Shown in pieces: positions 9,401-16,196 of a stretch of DNA of 64,000 nt. Numbering within the stretch: position 1 is the stretch's first letter; each line of letters starts with the position of its first letter. The translations under genes and the position numbers were made by a program. Below the pieces are notes generated by a model. The model ran no database searches. It was not told where the DNA came from and worked only from the letters and a program-made list of their open reading frames with translations. Location: positions 784,001 through 848,000 of the forward strand of contig NC_012526.1 of the NCBI RefSeq assembly GCF_000020685.1, written 5' to 3'. The stretch is from Deinococcus deserti VCD115 (GTDB taxonomy: Bacteria > Deinococcota > Deinococci > Deinococcales > Deinococcaceae).

Positions 9401-10319
9401 GAGCGATAGGTTCTTTGACGTTGAACTAAACTCGAGCGTGGTTGCAGGTCAGGGCGATTCTGCGGATACTATTATAAAAGGCTTATTAAATTTATTGGGA
9501 AGTAGTGAACCTGATGAAAATGGCAGCGTACCAATTACTTGGTCATCAGATGAGGCAGAGAAGCTTCTTATCAACCTGCAAGAGTGGTGGTTCAAATGGA
9601 TTGAGTATGTAAACGTTAGTCTTCAGCAACGTGGTGGTTTCTATTCGGGTAACCTAGAAAAAGCTACAAGAAGTATCCTGCAAGTCGTACACGACCTGAT
9701 TTTGAAAAATTGGTCTGAAGACCCTAAGATCGTATACCAATTTTCTGATTTGATTCAAAAGTACATGAATGACAAGGGATTTACTATCCCATCAGTCCTG
9801 GGGGATCATAAAGGGATTACACATGAGTCGGTTATTAACGCTTTGCTTAGTAATAATGATCGAATTATGGAGCGGGCGATATGGGATGCCGCGAAGATAG
9901 TGCAAGCAGGAAACGAAGGTGAAAGGGAGATACTCCGTAGGTTACTAGTTTCCCGAGTTATTGATCGTGCCTCCCCAGAATTGGACACTGTTTTACGTGC
10001 AATAACCTTTTTAATCGAGCAACGGGCCCAAATTCTGCATCCAGACGAACATTCACTACTGCTTACTAGCCTCGACTATTTGGCTAACGAGACAGAACTA
10101 AAATCGCAGAACCTCACTGTGTTGTCGCACGAAGCACGTACAGCCCGCAGTGATATAAGAGCCGCTGCGTCAAAGCTTGTTGTAATACTCCTACAGCATG
10201 CGTCGTCGTTGCGCTTCGACTCAGACCTAAGTCTCCATCCCACTATTCGGAAGTGGCGGGCTATAGGGCAAAATGATCCTTTGCCAGAAGTGCGTCAACC
10301 GTGGGAAAATTTTATGTAA
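6474..10319 (+). CDS. Large SIR2-domain protein, probable NAD-depleting defence effector
   Basis: 1281 aa. The N-terminal ~270 residues form a SIR2-like fold: GAGFS at 31-35 (Rossmann NAD loop), TTNYD at 122-126 with the conserved Asn, KLHG at 160-163 carrying the catalytic His, and GFQGDDPNF near 206. The remaining ~1000 residues are helical with no recognised motif and probably form a sensor or oligomerisation region. This architecture (SIR2 N-terminus plus long helical C-terminus, >1000 aa) matches defence-associated sirtuins such as DSR1/DSR2, which degrade NAD+ on phage infection. The gene is clearly AT-richer than its surroundings and has codon use unlike its neighbours (many ATT, AAA, TTA), a sign of recent transfer. 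It stands alone, divergent from the UvrD gene, with an IS element right behind. There is no strong ribosome binding site; TAGTGT just upstream could serve a leaderless promoter. Confidence 0.85.
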   Translation: MSLQRYVGHIRHLRDRLWMPGVHGRAAVLVGAGFSRNAQAIYADAPEFALLSDYVEVFAKALGRDVNDAKFIPIDRLAEEYESSFGREALNDVIQRLIPWTAYRPGQLHKKLLQLPWADIFTTNYDPLLESARQLVPTRRYDFVTHPDDLPTAQRPRIIKLHGSFPSTRPFVFTEEDFRQYPQRFAPFVNAVQQSMLENTLCLVGFQGDDPNFLRWAGWIRDELGPHRPLIYLVNILNLNDARRRYLEKRQIIPIDLGDILEFKDGTPMSERFRIANDWFLESLKNGRPENLLDWPKHSKPAKTIMYSPLPIEPSRARIRRLLTSDNYSPDQLFLYWRERRETYPKWEVFRTVHSEYLKYDPHHGAYYAFKSVQELPAPLDILLLRELVWRYTLQHAPLEPELLQEVITRLDLYAPFDTGRDAPENQINRTSTPSLKIPAAWAPDGKERDLSWSEVRSIWIELAFAVLATHRMYLDVEAFKEWSSCLEQHADLSHFPEWEAQWHWEQVRLAINLLDVKGAETSLQVWPQNLGNPFWEIRRAASLGELGHLEKARTIFTSALERLRAGHQPGQLNPRLMSQLAWAIRLRSFIFDGFDEGVPEQEEEFEDKEGLWRLGIDPSADLRHWTTLVSAKYREASRSAVKLEFRREFDIGQATRTFSTQFNDEIESDPLVGMSFLRFLEWAAYPLRIGSRVFATQDLQPALLLLSHPFTFHTAVLTSIRVGDSNTLNGLLSRERVAALPNDQLEFLTQTLFTSVRQTVSRVRGSNDNLRLEQFRLVSHILTLGIEALSRVILRASTDVIRSALDLAIEVAETPSVQQDYRCYEAMSLFVNRILDRWDKDDIEALVQRLADFPLPQSEQFTYKWPTPLLHQHFDRIKRTTNNRWVTSRTVDRLINVVMTNPIGQRPFASLALFRLLKMNALSDREAKRYGDALWHLIDKHSKLPMQTGLMDFALLSIPTSKSVQPDVRFKEYFLSDRFFDVELNSSVVAGQGDSADTIIKGLLNLLGSSEPDENGSVPITWSSDEAEKLLINLQEWWFKWIEYVNVSLQQRGGFYSGNLEKATRSILQVVHDLILKNWSEDPKIVYQFSDLIQKYMNDKGFTIPSVLGDHKGITHESVINALLSNNDRIMERAIWDAAKIVQAGNEGEREILRRLLVSRVIDRASPELDTVLRAITFLIEQRAQILHPDEHSLLLTSLDYLANETELKSQNLTVLSHEARTARSDIRAAASKLVVILLQHASSLRFDSDLSLHPTIRKWRAIGQNDPLPEVRQPWENFM

Positions 10320-10452
10320 TGGAGCGCTCGTTTGCTGCAATGGGTGTAAACACCCTCTCTAGCTGGGCTATGTCTGAGGAGGCTTTTGGCTGACTACCAG
10401 TCAAAACTCGTGAGGGCATGAAAAAAGTCGGCTCCAGTAGGGTATTTCTGCG

Positions 10453-11454
10453 TTGAAAACCCGGAGCCGACACCCACACGACAGCCTGCAGACCGCGCTG
10501 CGGTGTGCGTTTCCTCTTGACGGCCGCCGTCTTGAGGTCCTGACGGCGCTGATCCTGGCCATGGTGCAAGCCCGCAGTGTCGTGCTGTACACGCTGAAGA
10601 CTCATGTGCACTTGCCCGGCTCCTTCGACACGCGGTACCAGCGGTTGCGGCGTTTTGTCCGCTTCGAGTTTCCAGACCATTTCTTTGTCCGCTTCGCGCT
10701 GTTCTCCCTCCCAGACGGCGAGCTGAACCTGATCCTGGACCGCACCAATTGGAAACTGGGCAAGCAGGATGTCAATATCCTGCTGCTCTCTGCAGTCTGG
10801 GACAGCTTCAGTCTGCCGTTGGTGTGGGCACTGCTCCCCCATGGGGGAAGCAGCTCGCATCAGGAGCGCTTCGCGCACCTGTTGCGCTTTGTGCGGTGCT
10901 GCTCCGAGCGACACATCGGGAGCCTCCTCGCGGATCGGGAGTTCATCGGGAAATCGTGGTTTACCTTTCTTGATCAGCACGGGATTGCGCCCTGTATCCG
11001 CCTCCCGGCAACGGCGACGATCGGGACCGGCAAACTGCCGGTCTCGTACGGCGTGTCCTCGCGCCTGTGTGCCACCAAGAATACTGCTGACGAGGTGCTG
11101 TACCTCGCGTACCGGGGTTACGCTTCAGTGAATCTCCGCCGCTATGCTCAGCGCTGGCAGGCGGAAAACCTGCACTCCGCCTTGAAAACCAGAGGCTTCA
11201 ACCTGGAAGACACGGGCCTGACGCAGGCAGAGCGCGTCTCGACCGTGCTGACCTGTGTGTCGGCTGCTTTTATCTGGGCCTACGTAACGTGCCAGGTCCT
11301 GGCTGCCAAGCAGCCCGTGAAACGGAAGGAAGACGGATACCGTGCGGTATCCGTCTTCCGACTGGGACTCGATCATCTTCAGGATCTGCTACTCCATCCA
11401 TCACTATCGTCCTGGCGGGCATTACAGGCCCTCATGCCGAGTTTTGACTGGTAG
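10453..11454 (+). CDS. IS4-family DDE transposase
   Basis: 333 aa. The start is a TTG, chosen because the following residues align with the ATG start of the second element (KxRS/KSR-HDSLQTAL). DDE-type catalytic residues are visible: the first Asp in LILDRTNWKLG, the second Asp in LLADREFIG, and the Glu in the IS4 signature Y-X2-R-X3-E-X6-K (YAQRWQAENLHSALK). It cuts and rejoins the element ends during transposition. Relative to the second copy it lacks 20 residues between the second Asp and the Glu, in the part of the insertion domain after PV, so activity is uncertain although the frame is intact. The stop codon lies within the right inverted repeat. Confidence 0.92.
   Translation: MKTRSRHPHDSLQTALRCAFPLDGRRLEVLTALILAMVQARSVVLYTLKTHVHLPGSFDTRYQRLRRFVRFEFPDHFFVRFALFSLPDGELNLILDRTNWKLGKQDVNILLLSAVWDSFSLPLVWALLPHGGSSSHQERFAHLLRFVRCCSERHIGSLLADREFIGKSWFTFLDQHGIAPCIRLPATATIGTGKLPVSYGVSSRLCATKNTADEVLYLAYRGYASVNLRRYAQRWQAENLHSALKTRGFNLEDTGLTQAERVSTVLTCVSAAFIWAYVTCQVLAAKQPVKRKEDGYRAVSVFRLGLDHLQDLLLHPSLSSWRALQALMPSFDW
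11328..11359. repeat. Perfect palindromic hairpin inside the IS transposase gene
   Basis: A 15-bp perfect stem (GGAAGACGGATACCG and its complement) with a 2-base TG loop lies in the 3' part of the transposase gene. The homologous place in the second element (17137-17164) also forms a perfect stem with compensatory base changes. It has no U-run, so it is not a standard terminator. Confidence 0.85.
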
Positions 11455-11670
11455 TCAGGGCTTTTGGACGGATAGTCGTGTTTGAGGCGGCGTGACGGGT
11501 CAGGCTGGCTCGGATCTGGCGTTGAGAAGAAAATGGAGTCTGGTGTGCACAGCCGTTCTCAGTAAGTAGGCTCGAGGGCTTGTTTGCTAATGTTCTTGTG
11601 TGCACCGTGTGTGCACCAGAGTTGCGAAAGGCTGGGATTTCAAGGGAAACCGATTATTTGGTGAAGTAAA

Positions 11671-11693
11671 AAACGCCCATTTTATGGGCGTTT
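11671..11693. terminator. Intrinsic terminator hairpin
   Basis: A 10-bp perfect stem AAACGCCCAT / ATGGGCGTTT with a TTT loop. On the minus strand it is followed by six T, so it is a good terminator for transcription running leftward; on the plus strand the T-run is short (TTTCT). No gene that would use it is evident immediately beside it. Confidence 0.7.
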
Positions 11694-11731
11694 CTGGGAA
11701 GTCGCTGGATTGAGTGGGAATAGCTTGGTTG

Positions 11732-11778
<47 letters not shown>

Positions 11779-11782
11779 ACAG

Positions 11783-11807
11783 AACTCCCGTCCAGGCGGG
11801 GGTTTTT
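11783..11807 (+). terminator. Terminator behind the tRNA fragment
   Basis: Stem AACTCCCG / CGGGGGTT with loop TCCAGG, followed by a T-run (TTTTTCC). It lies 4 bases after the CCA end, as expected for the native terminator of the tRNA gene that supplied the fragment. Confidence 0.75.
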
Positions 11808-12567
11808 CCTTTTATGCCCAGGCGCTCTAAGGGGCTTTAAAGGGGCGTGTGTGCACTGATCGTTGCAGGTTTCAGCTGCCCGCTTGTGTAGGGGTCATGT
11901 ACGGAAACTGGCTGAGCTCCAAGTTGTGGGAGCCCTCACGCATTACGGTCTAACAACGGGTCACGGCTGTGGAGGGACACAACTTCGGCTCAAACGGGAA
12001 ATTTTCAAATTCGTTGGGACGAAATATATGGAGCTTCGGACCCGCGATTTTGTAATGATGAGATACTTCCAGGCATCGAAAGTACAAAAAAAGCCCAAGC
12101 TATGGATCCAAAGTGGAGCAGGTAAGCATTTCCATGAGAAGATCTTTAAACCCTCTGTTGGATAGGAGATGTAGCTGGCCTACAGTTGAGTCAACCTACA
12201 TCTAAAGCCAAGCTGGCTTATTTAGGTGCGGCATGCCGTAGCCCAGGTAACTCTGGGTTTCTGAACCTCCACGGTTTCCTCTGCCTGCTCAATCGGGCCT
12301 TCATAAACCGGGTGAAAATCTGCCTGAGCTAAAGTTACGTTTTGAAAAACCGATGCTCAGAAGACATAAAAACAGCGATTTTATCGGGAAAAGGGTCATC
12401 TCCGGACCTTTGTGAGGACCACTTGCCTTCTCGTGTTAGAGACCTGTTAGAAAACAAAATATATGGTGGGGATGTGGAAACGGGGAACACCCGAGCCCCA
12501 CATGCTATCCCCGGCCAGACGGACCTTACTTCTATCCTTTATCCCGATGGCCAAACAGGAGATCACC
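11808..12567. other. Intergenic stretch before the major pilin gene
   Basis: I find no supportable gene here; short ORFs lack ribosome binding sites and recognisable protein. It holds one of four GTGTGCAC copies (11849-11856; the others are at 11543, 11598 and 11609), the paired stem-loops at 12194-12274, a CTGAGC/GCTCAG inverted repeat around 12325-12362, and a weak promoter-like pair (TTAGAG, then TATATG) at about 12437-12466 ahead of the pilin gene. Confidence 0.5.
12194..12274 (+). promoter_or_regulatory. Candidate structured element upstream of the pilin gene
   Basis: Two adjacent foldable units are visible. The first is ACCTA...TAGGT (12194-12198 / 12223-12227) enclosing AAGCCA-AGC-TGGCTT (12205-12219). 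The second is CCGT...ACGG (12236-12239 / 12271-12274) enclosing CCCAG-GTAACT-CTGGG (12242-12257). It does not match the c-di-GMP-I riboswitch consensus as I know it. It lies about 290 bases before the start codon, and I cannot say whether it is transcribed with the pilin gene. Confidence 0.35.
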
Positions 12568-12987
12568 ATGAAGAACGGAACGCAAGGCTTCACCCTGATT
12601 GAGCTGCTCATTGTTATCGCCATCATTGGCATCCTGGCTGCCGTCCTGATCCCTAACCTGCTTGGCGCCCGGAAGAGCGCCACCGCCCGCGCTGGTCAGG
12701 CGCACAACAGCAATGTCTACAAAGCCGCCATTGCCAACCTGGCTGACAACAACACCGCCACCGCAGCCACCGTTATCACCGCTATGGGCGGGGCTGACTG
12801 TAAAGACGGCGTGGTAGGGACCTACACTGTTGATACTGCTCCTGCCGGCACCACCAGCTGCCAGATCACCGCCAACGGCACCGACGACTTCTTCGTTGAC
12901 ACCGTCATGGACGCCTCCGGCAATAACAAGAACTTCCGTAACGGCAAGGAAACCGCCGCGGCTGCTCCTGCTGCTCCTGCCAACTAA
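12568..12987 (+). CDS. pilA: Type IV major pilin (PilA-like)
   Basis: 139-aa prepilin. The ATG at 12568 has AGGAG six bases upstream; the longer in-frame ORF from 12463 has no such site. A short leader ends in Gly, followed by FTLIELLIVIAIIGILAAVL: prepilin peptidase would cut after QG, leaving N-terminal Phe and the conserved Glu at +5. The hydrophobic helix is followed by a small globular domain with a Cys pair (ADCKD and TSCQI) that could form the D-region disulfide, and an Ala/Pro-rich tail. It assembles into the pilus fibre used for DNA uptake, adhesion or motility. It stands alone on + with its own terminator, and the minor pilins are encoded on - from 20.7 kb. Confidence 0.92.
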   Translation: MKNGTQGFTLIELLIVIAIIGILAAVLIPNLLGARKSATARAGQAHNSNVYKAAIANLADNNTATAATVITAMGGADCKDGVVGTYTVDTAPAGTTSCQITANGTDDFFVDTVMDASGNNKNFRNGKETAAAAPAAPAN

Positions 12988-13008
12988 AAACTTTTGCAAC
13001 GAGGTTGG

Positions 13009-13031
13009 ACCGCCCTTCGGGGCGGTTTTTG
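13009..13031 (+). terminator. Intrinsic terminator of the pilin gene
   Basis: Stem CCGCCC / GGGCGG with the stable TTCG tetraloop and a T-run of five, 22 bases after the pilin stop. Confidence 0.9.
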
Positions 13032-13112
13032 CATAGGAGCGCATAGGCCTTAATCAAGCGGCCCTGCGCACCACTCAGAACCTGCAATACTCATTCATAC
13101 TGATATGAGGTT

Positions 13113-13216
13113 TTATTGATCTGAGCATAAGTTCATAGCGTCCTGATGCCGTGGCGATCTCTGGAAGAGGCTGTTCTGGGCTGCTATCACTATGAATCAA
13201 CGTACAGATCAGTAAT
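13113..13216. repeat. Direct repeat, copy 1 (104 bp), left of the two-gene cassette
   Basis: About 90% or more identical to 15890-15994 and in the same orientation. Each copy has weak inverted ends (ATCTGAGC... / ...CAGAT). Copy 1 ends 24 bases before the start of the next gene, so it may also carry that gene's promoter. MITE or remnant of a larger mobile element are both possible. Confidence 0.85.
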
Positions 13217-13240
13217 AGGTTCAGTACCCAGGAGCAATCC

Positions 13241-14344
13241 ATGACGCGACCAAACCATCAACAGCGTGCGTTAGCATGGCAGTTACCGCTACTAATAGCT
13301 CTGTTTGGTGCTTTGATCTGGCTTCTTTGGCCCCAAGTCCGTTTCTATACAGCACCAGAAAACAGAATGGCGCGCATTTGTAGAAATGACGTCAAATGCA
13401 TCAACAAAAAGCTGCAGGAACTTGTAGCGTCTAGGGGCCCAAAAGAAGCCTTGCGAGTCGCTGTCCATCTGAGCAACATAGAACCGTTAGCCGATCACGG
13501 GCATACCTTCGCACATGAAGTTGGGTATGCAACTTACAAAAAGTATCCGACGCTCAGCGAACAAATCCAGGCTTGTGATGACACTCTAGGTAGCGGCTGC
13601 TACCACGGCGTCATGATGCTTTTCATCTCAAAGCCTGGCAACGCAGACGCAGATTTGTCAAAAACCTGTGCGCCCTTTGCAGGTAAAAAACCCCATGCAA
13701 TGTATACGGACTGTGTCCATGGCATTGGACACGGGCTGATGATGCAGGCCCTAATGCTAAAGGGAAAGGATGCCGGCTGGAAGGAGATCCAGGCTGCCTT
13801 GAAAGGCTGTCGTCGAATTAGGTCTGCAGATTCTACAGAATACAGTTTCTGCTCAGGCGGAGTGTTTATGGAATACCGCGTGGCAGCTACCATGAACACC
13901 TTTCACTACCCGAACCCACCCAGATACCCTAAGAACGATGTGCATTGGCCTTGTTCAAAGGTGTCAGGGGTGGCCCGAATTTCGTGTTACAGCTACCAAG
14001 GTACCCTAATCGCGCTCGAAGCCCCGTCTCTTGCTGCTGCATTTAAAGTCTGTGCTGAAGCTGGGGGAGAGGCTGCCAGACAGTGCGCATCAAGTATTGG
14101 CCGTGATCGCGTCACCGGAGACTTGCATCTCGACACAAAGAGGACTACCGAAATCTGCGGAGCGGCAGCTCATCCAGATCTCCGAGAAACGTGTTTTATA
14201 GATTCGGCTCAATATTATTTATATTTGGATCGTAACATTCGTGGGGCATTGCGAATGTGTCGTCTCCCGGGAATCGTAAACATCAAGAAGTGTGAGAAGA
14301 CCGTTCGCGATGCCGCTAAGAAAGAGTACAGTTTGTCTATATAG
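13241..14344 (+). CDS. Membrane-anchored His/Cys-rich protein of unknown function
   Basis: 367 aa, ATG with AGGAG seven bases upstream. An N-terminal membrane segment (residues ~14-30, LPLLIALFGALIWLLW) follows a basic stretch, so the rest is probably outside the membrane. The domain carries repeated His/Cys signatures: HGHTFAHE at 86-93, CYHG at 120-123, CVHGIGHG at 158-165 and CSGG at 204-207, plus ~17 Cys in total. This pattern suggests metal binding or several disulfides. I do not recognise a characterised family. It lies 5 bases before an HTTM-like membrane protein gene, so the two form an operon and may act together. GC is lower than in the flanking housekeeping genes, and 104-bp direct repeats enclose the pair, so it looks acquired. 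Confidence 0.8.
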   Translation: MTRPNHQQRALAWQLPLLIALFGALIWLLWPQVRFYTAPENRMARICRNDVKCINKKLQELVASRGPKEALRVAVHLSNIEPLADHGHTFAHEVGYATYKKYPTLSEQIQACDDTLGSGCYHGVMMLFISKPGNADADLSKTCAPFAGKKPHAMYTDCVHGIGHGLMMQALMLKGKDAGWKEIQAALKGCRRIRSADSTEYSFCSGGVFMEYRVAATMNTFHYPNPPRYPKNDVHWPCSKVSGVARISCYSYQGTLIALEAPSLAAAFKVCAEAGGEAARQCASSIGRDRVTGDLHLDTKRTTEICGAAAHPDLRETCFIDSAQYYLYLDRNIRGALRMCRLPGIVNIKKCEKTVRDAAKKEYSLSI

Positions 14345-14349
14345 ACACT

Positions 14350-15861
14350 ATGCTTTCCTTAAGAAGACTTAGTTATTTTGCGATTAAATCGTCAAGTCGC
14401 GCCCCGCTGTACGTTGGGGCTTATCAGGGAAACATAAACTTGGTTACTTTAATGATCCCTCGCGAGAGCAAAAAGTTGGTGTGGTTCGCACATATGTGGG
14501 CGATCGCAGCATTATTTCACCTCTCAGGTAATGCTAGGGACGCCCTAAATAACCAACCTATCCTAGCAATTCTTTCCCTTCTCATTGCCATTGCGGCGAT
14601 TTATACATTAATCACGCCATTAAAAAGACAGTGGTTGACCATATTATGTGTTCTAATACCTTTGCATGCTTGGCAGGAAACGCCAGTAATTGGAAACCAC
14701 TGGATCCTTGCTGCATTTCTTAGCCTTGCTTGGCTTTTCGTTGCTGCTCGTAAAAAGTTTGTTATTAGTACACGGTGGGAGGACTTCATTCCTACTGCTC
14801 AACTTACCCTCCTTGCTGCTTACGGCTTCGCAGCTTTCGCGAAAGTGAATACTGATTTTTTAGACCCAGCGGTGAGCTGTGCAGTGTATTACCACGACCA
14901 ACTTGTAAGATCCTGGGGGTTATCAGAATTACAGGCTTCGGACTCCCCCTTGACGGGGCGAGTAATTGCAGTCCTGGCCATGCTGACGGAGCTGGCCATC
15001 TTCGTAGCATTGGCGATACATAAGATACGTCGCTTGGGACTAATTCTTGCGTTCAGTTTTCATTGGCTTCTGGCGATGAATCTTGGTCAACACTTCTGGG
15101 ATTTTTCTTCTGTTTTGTTTGCGGGTTTCCTGCTGTTTTTGGATGATGTTCAGGTCGCTCGGCTGCAAATTTGGGCAGATCGGGCGGCATACATAGCCCC
15201 CAGGCAGACGTTGTTAAGACTTTTCGTCGTGGTTGTCGGCGTATCAATTGCGGGATTAAATATTGTAGCGCCGTTTCCGGAACATAGCTGGGCCTTGCTT
15301 CTGATCGGGCATGCGGCATGGTGGCTATATGGAACAGCTGTACTGTTCATTGTATTGGCCTCGCTACTGAGTGTGACGAATGGCAGCAATAGTAATTCCT
15401 ATCGTAGTGTTGGCATTTTAATAATCATCCCGGTCATTGCAATCTTTAATGGATTGACGCCATATCTAGAGATAAAAACAGGCTTTAGCTGGAATATGTA
15501 CAGCAATCTTCGCACGGTGGCAGGCCAAACGAACCATTTGCTAATCCCCAGGACATTAGACCTGACCGGCGCTCAGCGCGACTTGGTCCGTATCTTTAAT
15601 ACATCGGACCCGAATTTAGACCAACTGCGCGTAAAGCAGTATGGGCTACCATTCGTAGAGTTTCGAAAGTATGCTCAAGATCATCCGGAGGAATCCGTCA
15701 CATATGAGCGTGGTGGAGTCATTCGTCATGTTGATCGATTAGGCGACGACTCACTGAGCTACGATCCAATTGATGTAGCCCCGAAACGCCTCCTTTCATT
15801 TCGTGCTGTAGATTTACAGACCACTGAGCGGTGCCGGCCGGTATTTTACGCGTCGCGCTGA
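14350..15861 (+). CDS. HTTM-like polytopic membrane protein (vitamin K-dependent carboxylase superfamily)
   Basis: 503 aa with about ten hydrophobic segments across residues ~35-365, then a soluble ~130-aa tail. The segment AAYGFAAFAKVNTDFLDP followed by a YYHDQL helix, and NMYSNLRT near residue 380, resemble HTTM proteins, the bacterial relatives of vitamin K-dependent gamma-glutamyl carboxylase; bacterial members are mostly uncharacterised. The start at 14350 is 5 bases after the upstream stop and lacks a ribosome binding site, so translation is probably coupled; an internal ATG at 14452 is an alternative. The pairing with a Cys/His-rich exported protein is suggestive of an enzyme and its substrate or partner, but this is inference. 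GC is moderate, lower than neighbouring genes. Confidence 0.72.
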   Translation: MLSLRRLSYFAIKSSSRAPLYVGAYQGNINLVTLMIPRESKKLVWFAHMWAIAALFHLSGNARDALNNQPILAILSLLIAIAAIYTLITPLKRQWLTILCVLIPLHAWQETPVIGNHWILAAFLSLAWLFVAARKKFVISTRWEDFIPTAQLTLLAAYGFAAFAKVNTDFLDPAVSCAVYYHDQLVRSWGLSELQASDSPLTGRVIAVLAMLTELAIFVALAIHKIRRLGLILAFSFHWLLAMNLGQHFWDFSSVLFAGFLLFLDDVQVARLQIWADRAAYIAPRQTLLRLFVVVVGVSIAGLNIVAPFPEHSWALLLIGHAAWWLYGTAVLFIVLASLLSVTNGSNSNSYRSVGILIIIPVIAIFNGLTPYLEIKTGFSWNMYSNLRTVAGQTNHLLIPRTLDLTGAQRDLVRIFNTSDPNLDQLRVKQYGLPFVEFRKYAQDHPEESVTYERGGVIRHVDRLGDDSLSYDPIDVAPKRLLSFRAVDLQTTERCRPVFYASR

Positions 15862-15889
15862 TAGTTGTAAGAGGGATAGGTGGAGTGGA

Positions 15890-15994
15890 TTATTAATCTG
15901 AGCGCAAGTTCATAGCGTCCCTGATGCCGTGGCGATCTCTGGAAGAGGCGGTTCTGGGCTGCCATCGCTACGAATCAACGCACAGATCAGGAAT
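15890..15994. repeat. Direct repeat, copy 2 (105 bp), right of the two-gene cassette
   Basis: Same orientation and nearly identical to 13113-13216, sharing the block GATGCCGTGGCGATCTCTGG and most bases around it. It begins 29 bases after the HTTM gene stop. With copy 1 it brackets 2.6 kb of lower-GC DNA. Confidence 0.85.
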
Positions 15995-16196
15995 GTTCAC
16001 AAGAGCAGTTGTTGGAATTAGGACACTGAGATCTAGAATCACCATGATATGACCCGGTGCAGTGGTTTGCTCTACCGTCTGACAGGACGGGACAACTCTC
16101 CTGGACCCTCCGCATAGGCCCTGGTGCTTTCAGTCTGACTACTCCTCAAAACTCGTAGGGTGAAGGGAAAGTCGGCTCCTGTACGGTGTTTCTGCG

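Larger units (their letters stand above)
10390..11458 (+). mobile_element. IS4-family insertion sequence, complete (1069 bp)
   Basis: Perfect 21-bp terminal inverted repeats are at 10390-10410 and 11438-11458 (outer ends CTGACTACCAGTC...). The element is flanked by a 9-bp direct duplication GGCTTTTGG at 10381-10389 and 11459-11467, so the insertion is recent enough to keep an intact target duplication. It carries one transposase gene whose TAG stop lies inside the right repeat. The second element in this window (16135-17265) has related ends and a similar target (GCTTTCAGT), which points to a target preference around GGCTTT. The insertion separates the SIR2 gene from the tRNA-derived island boundary. 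Confidence 0.95.

Noticed and set aside
11863..12165. 100-codon ORF downstream of the tRNA fragment
   Set aside because: No ribosome binding site, no protein-like pattern, atypical codon use.
12181..12460. c-di-GMP-I (GEMM) riboswitch before the pilin gene
   Set aside because: Stem-loops are present, but the conserved GEMM segments and tetraloop-receptor pattern I expect are not readable.
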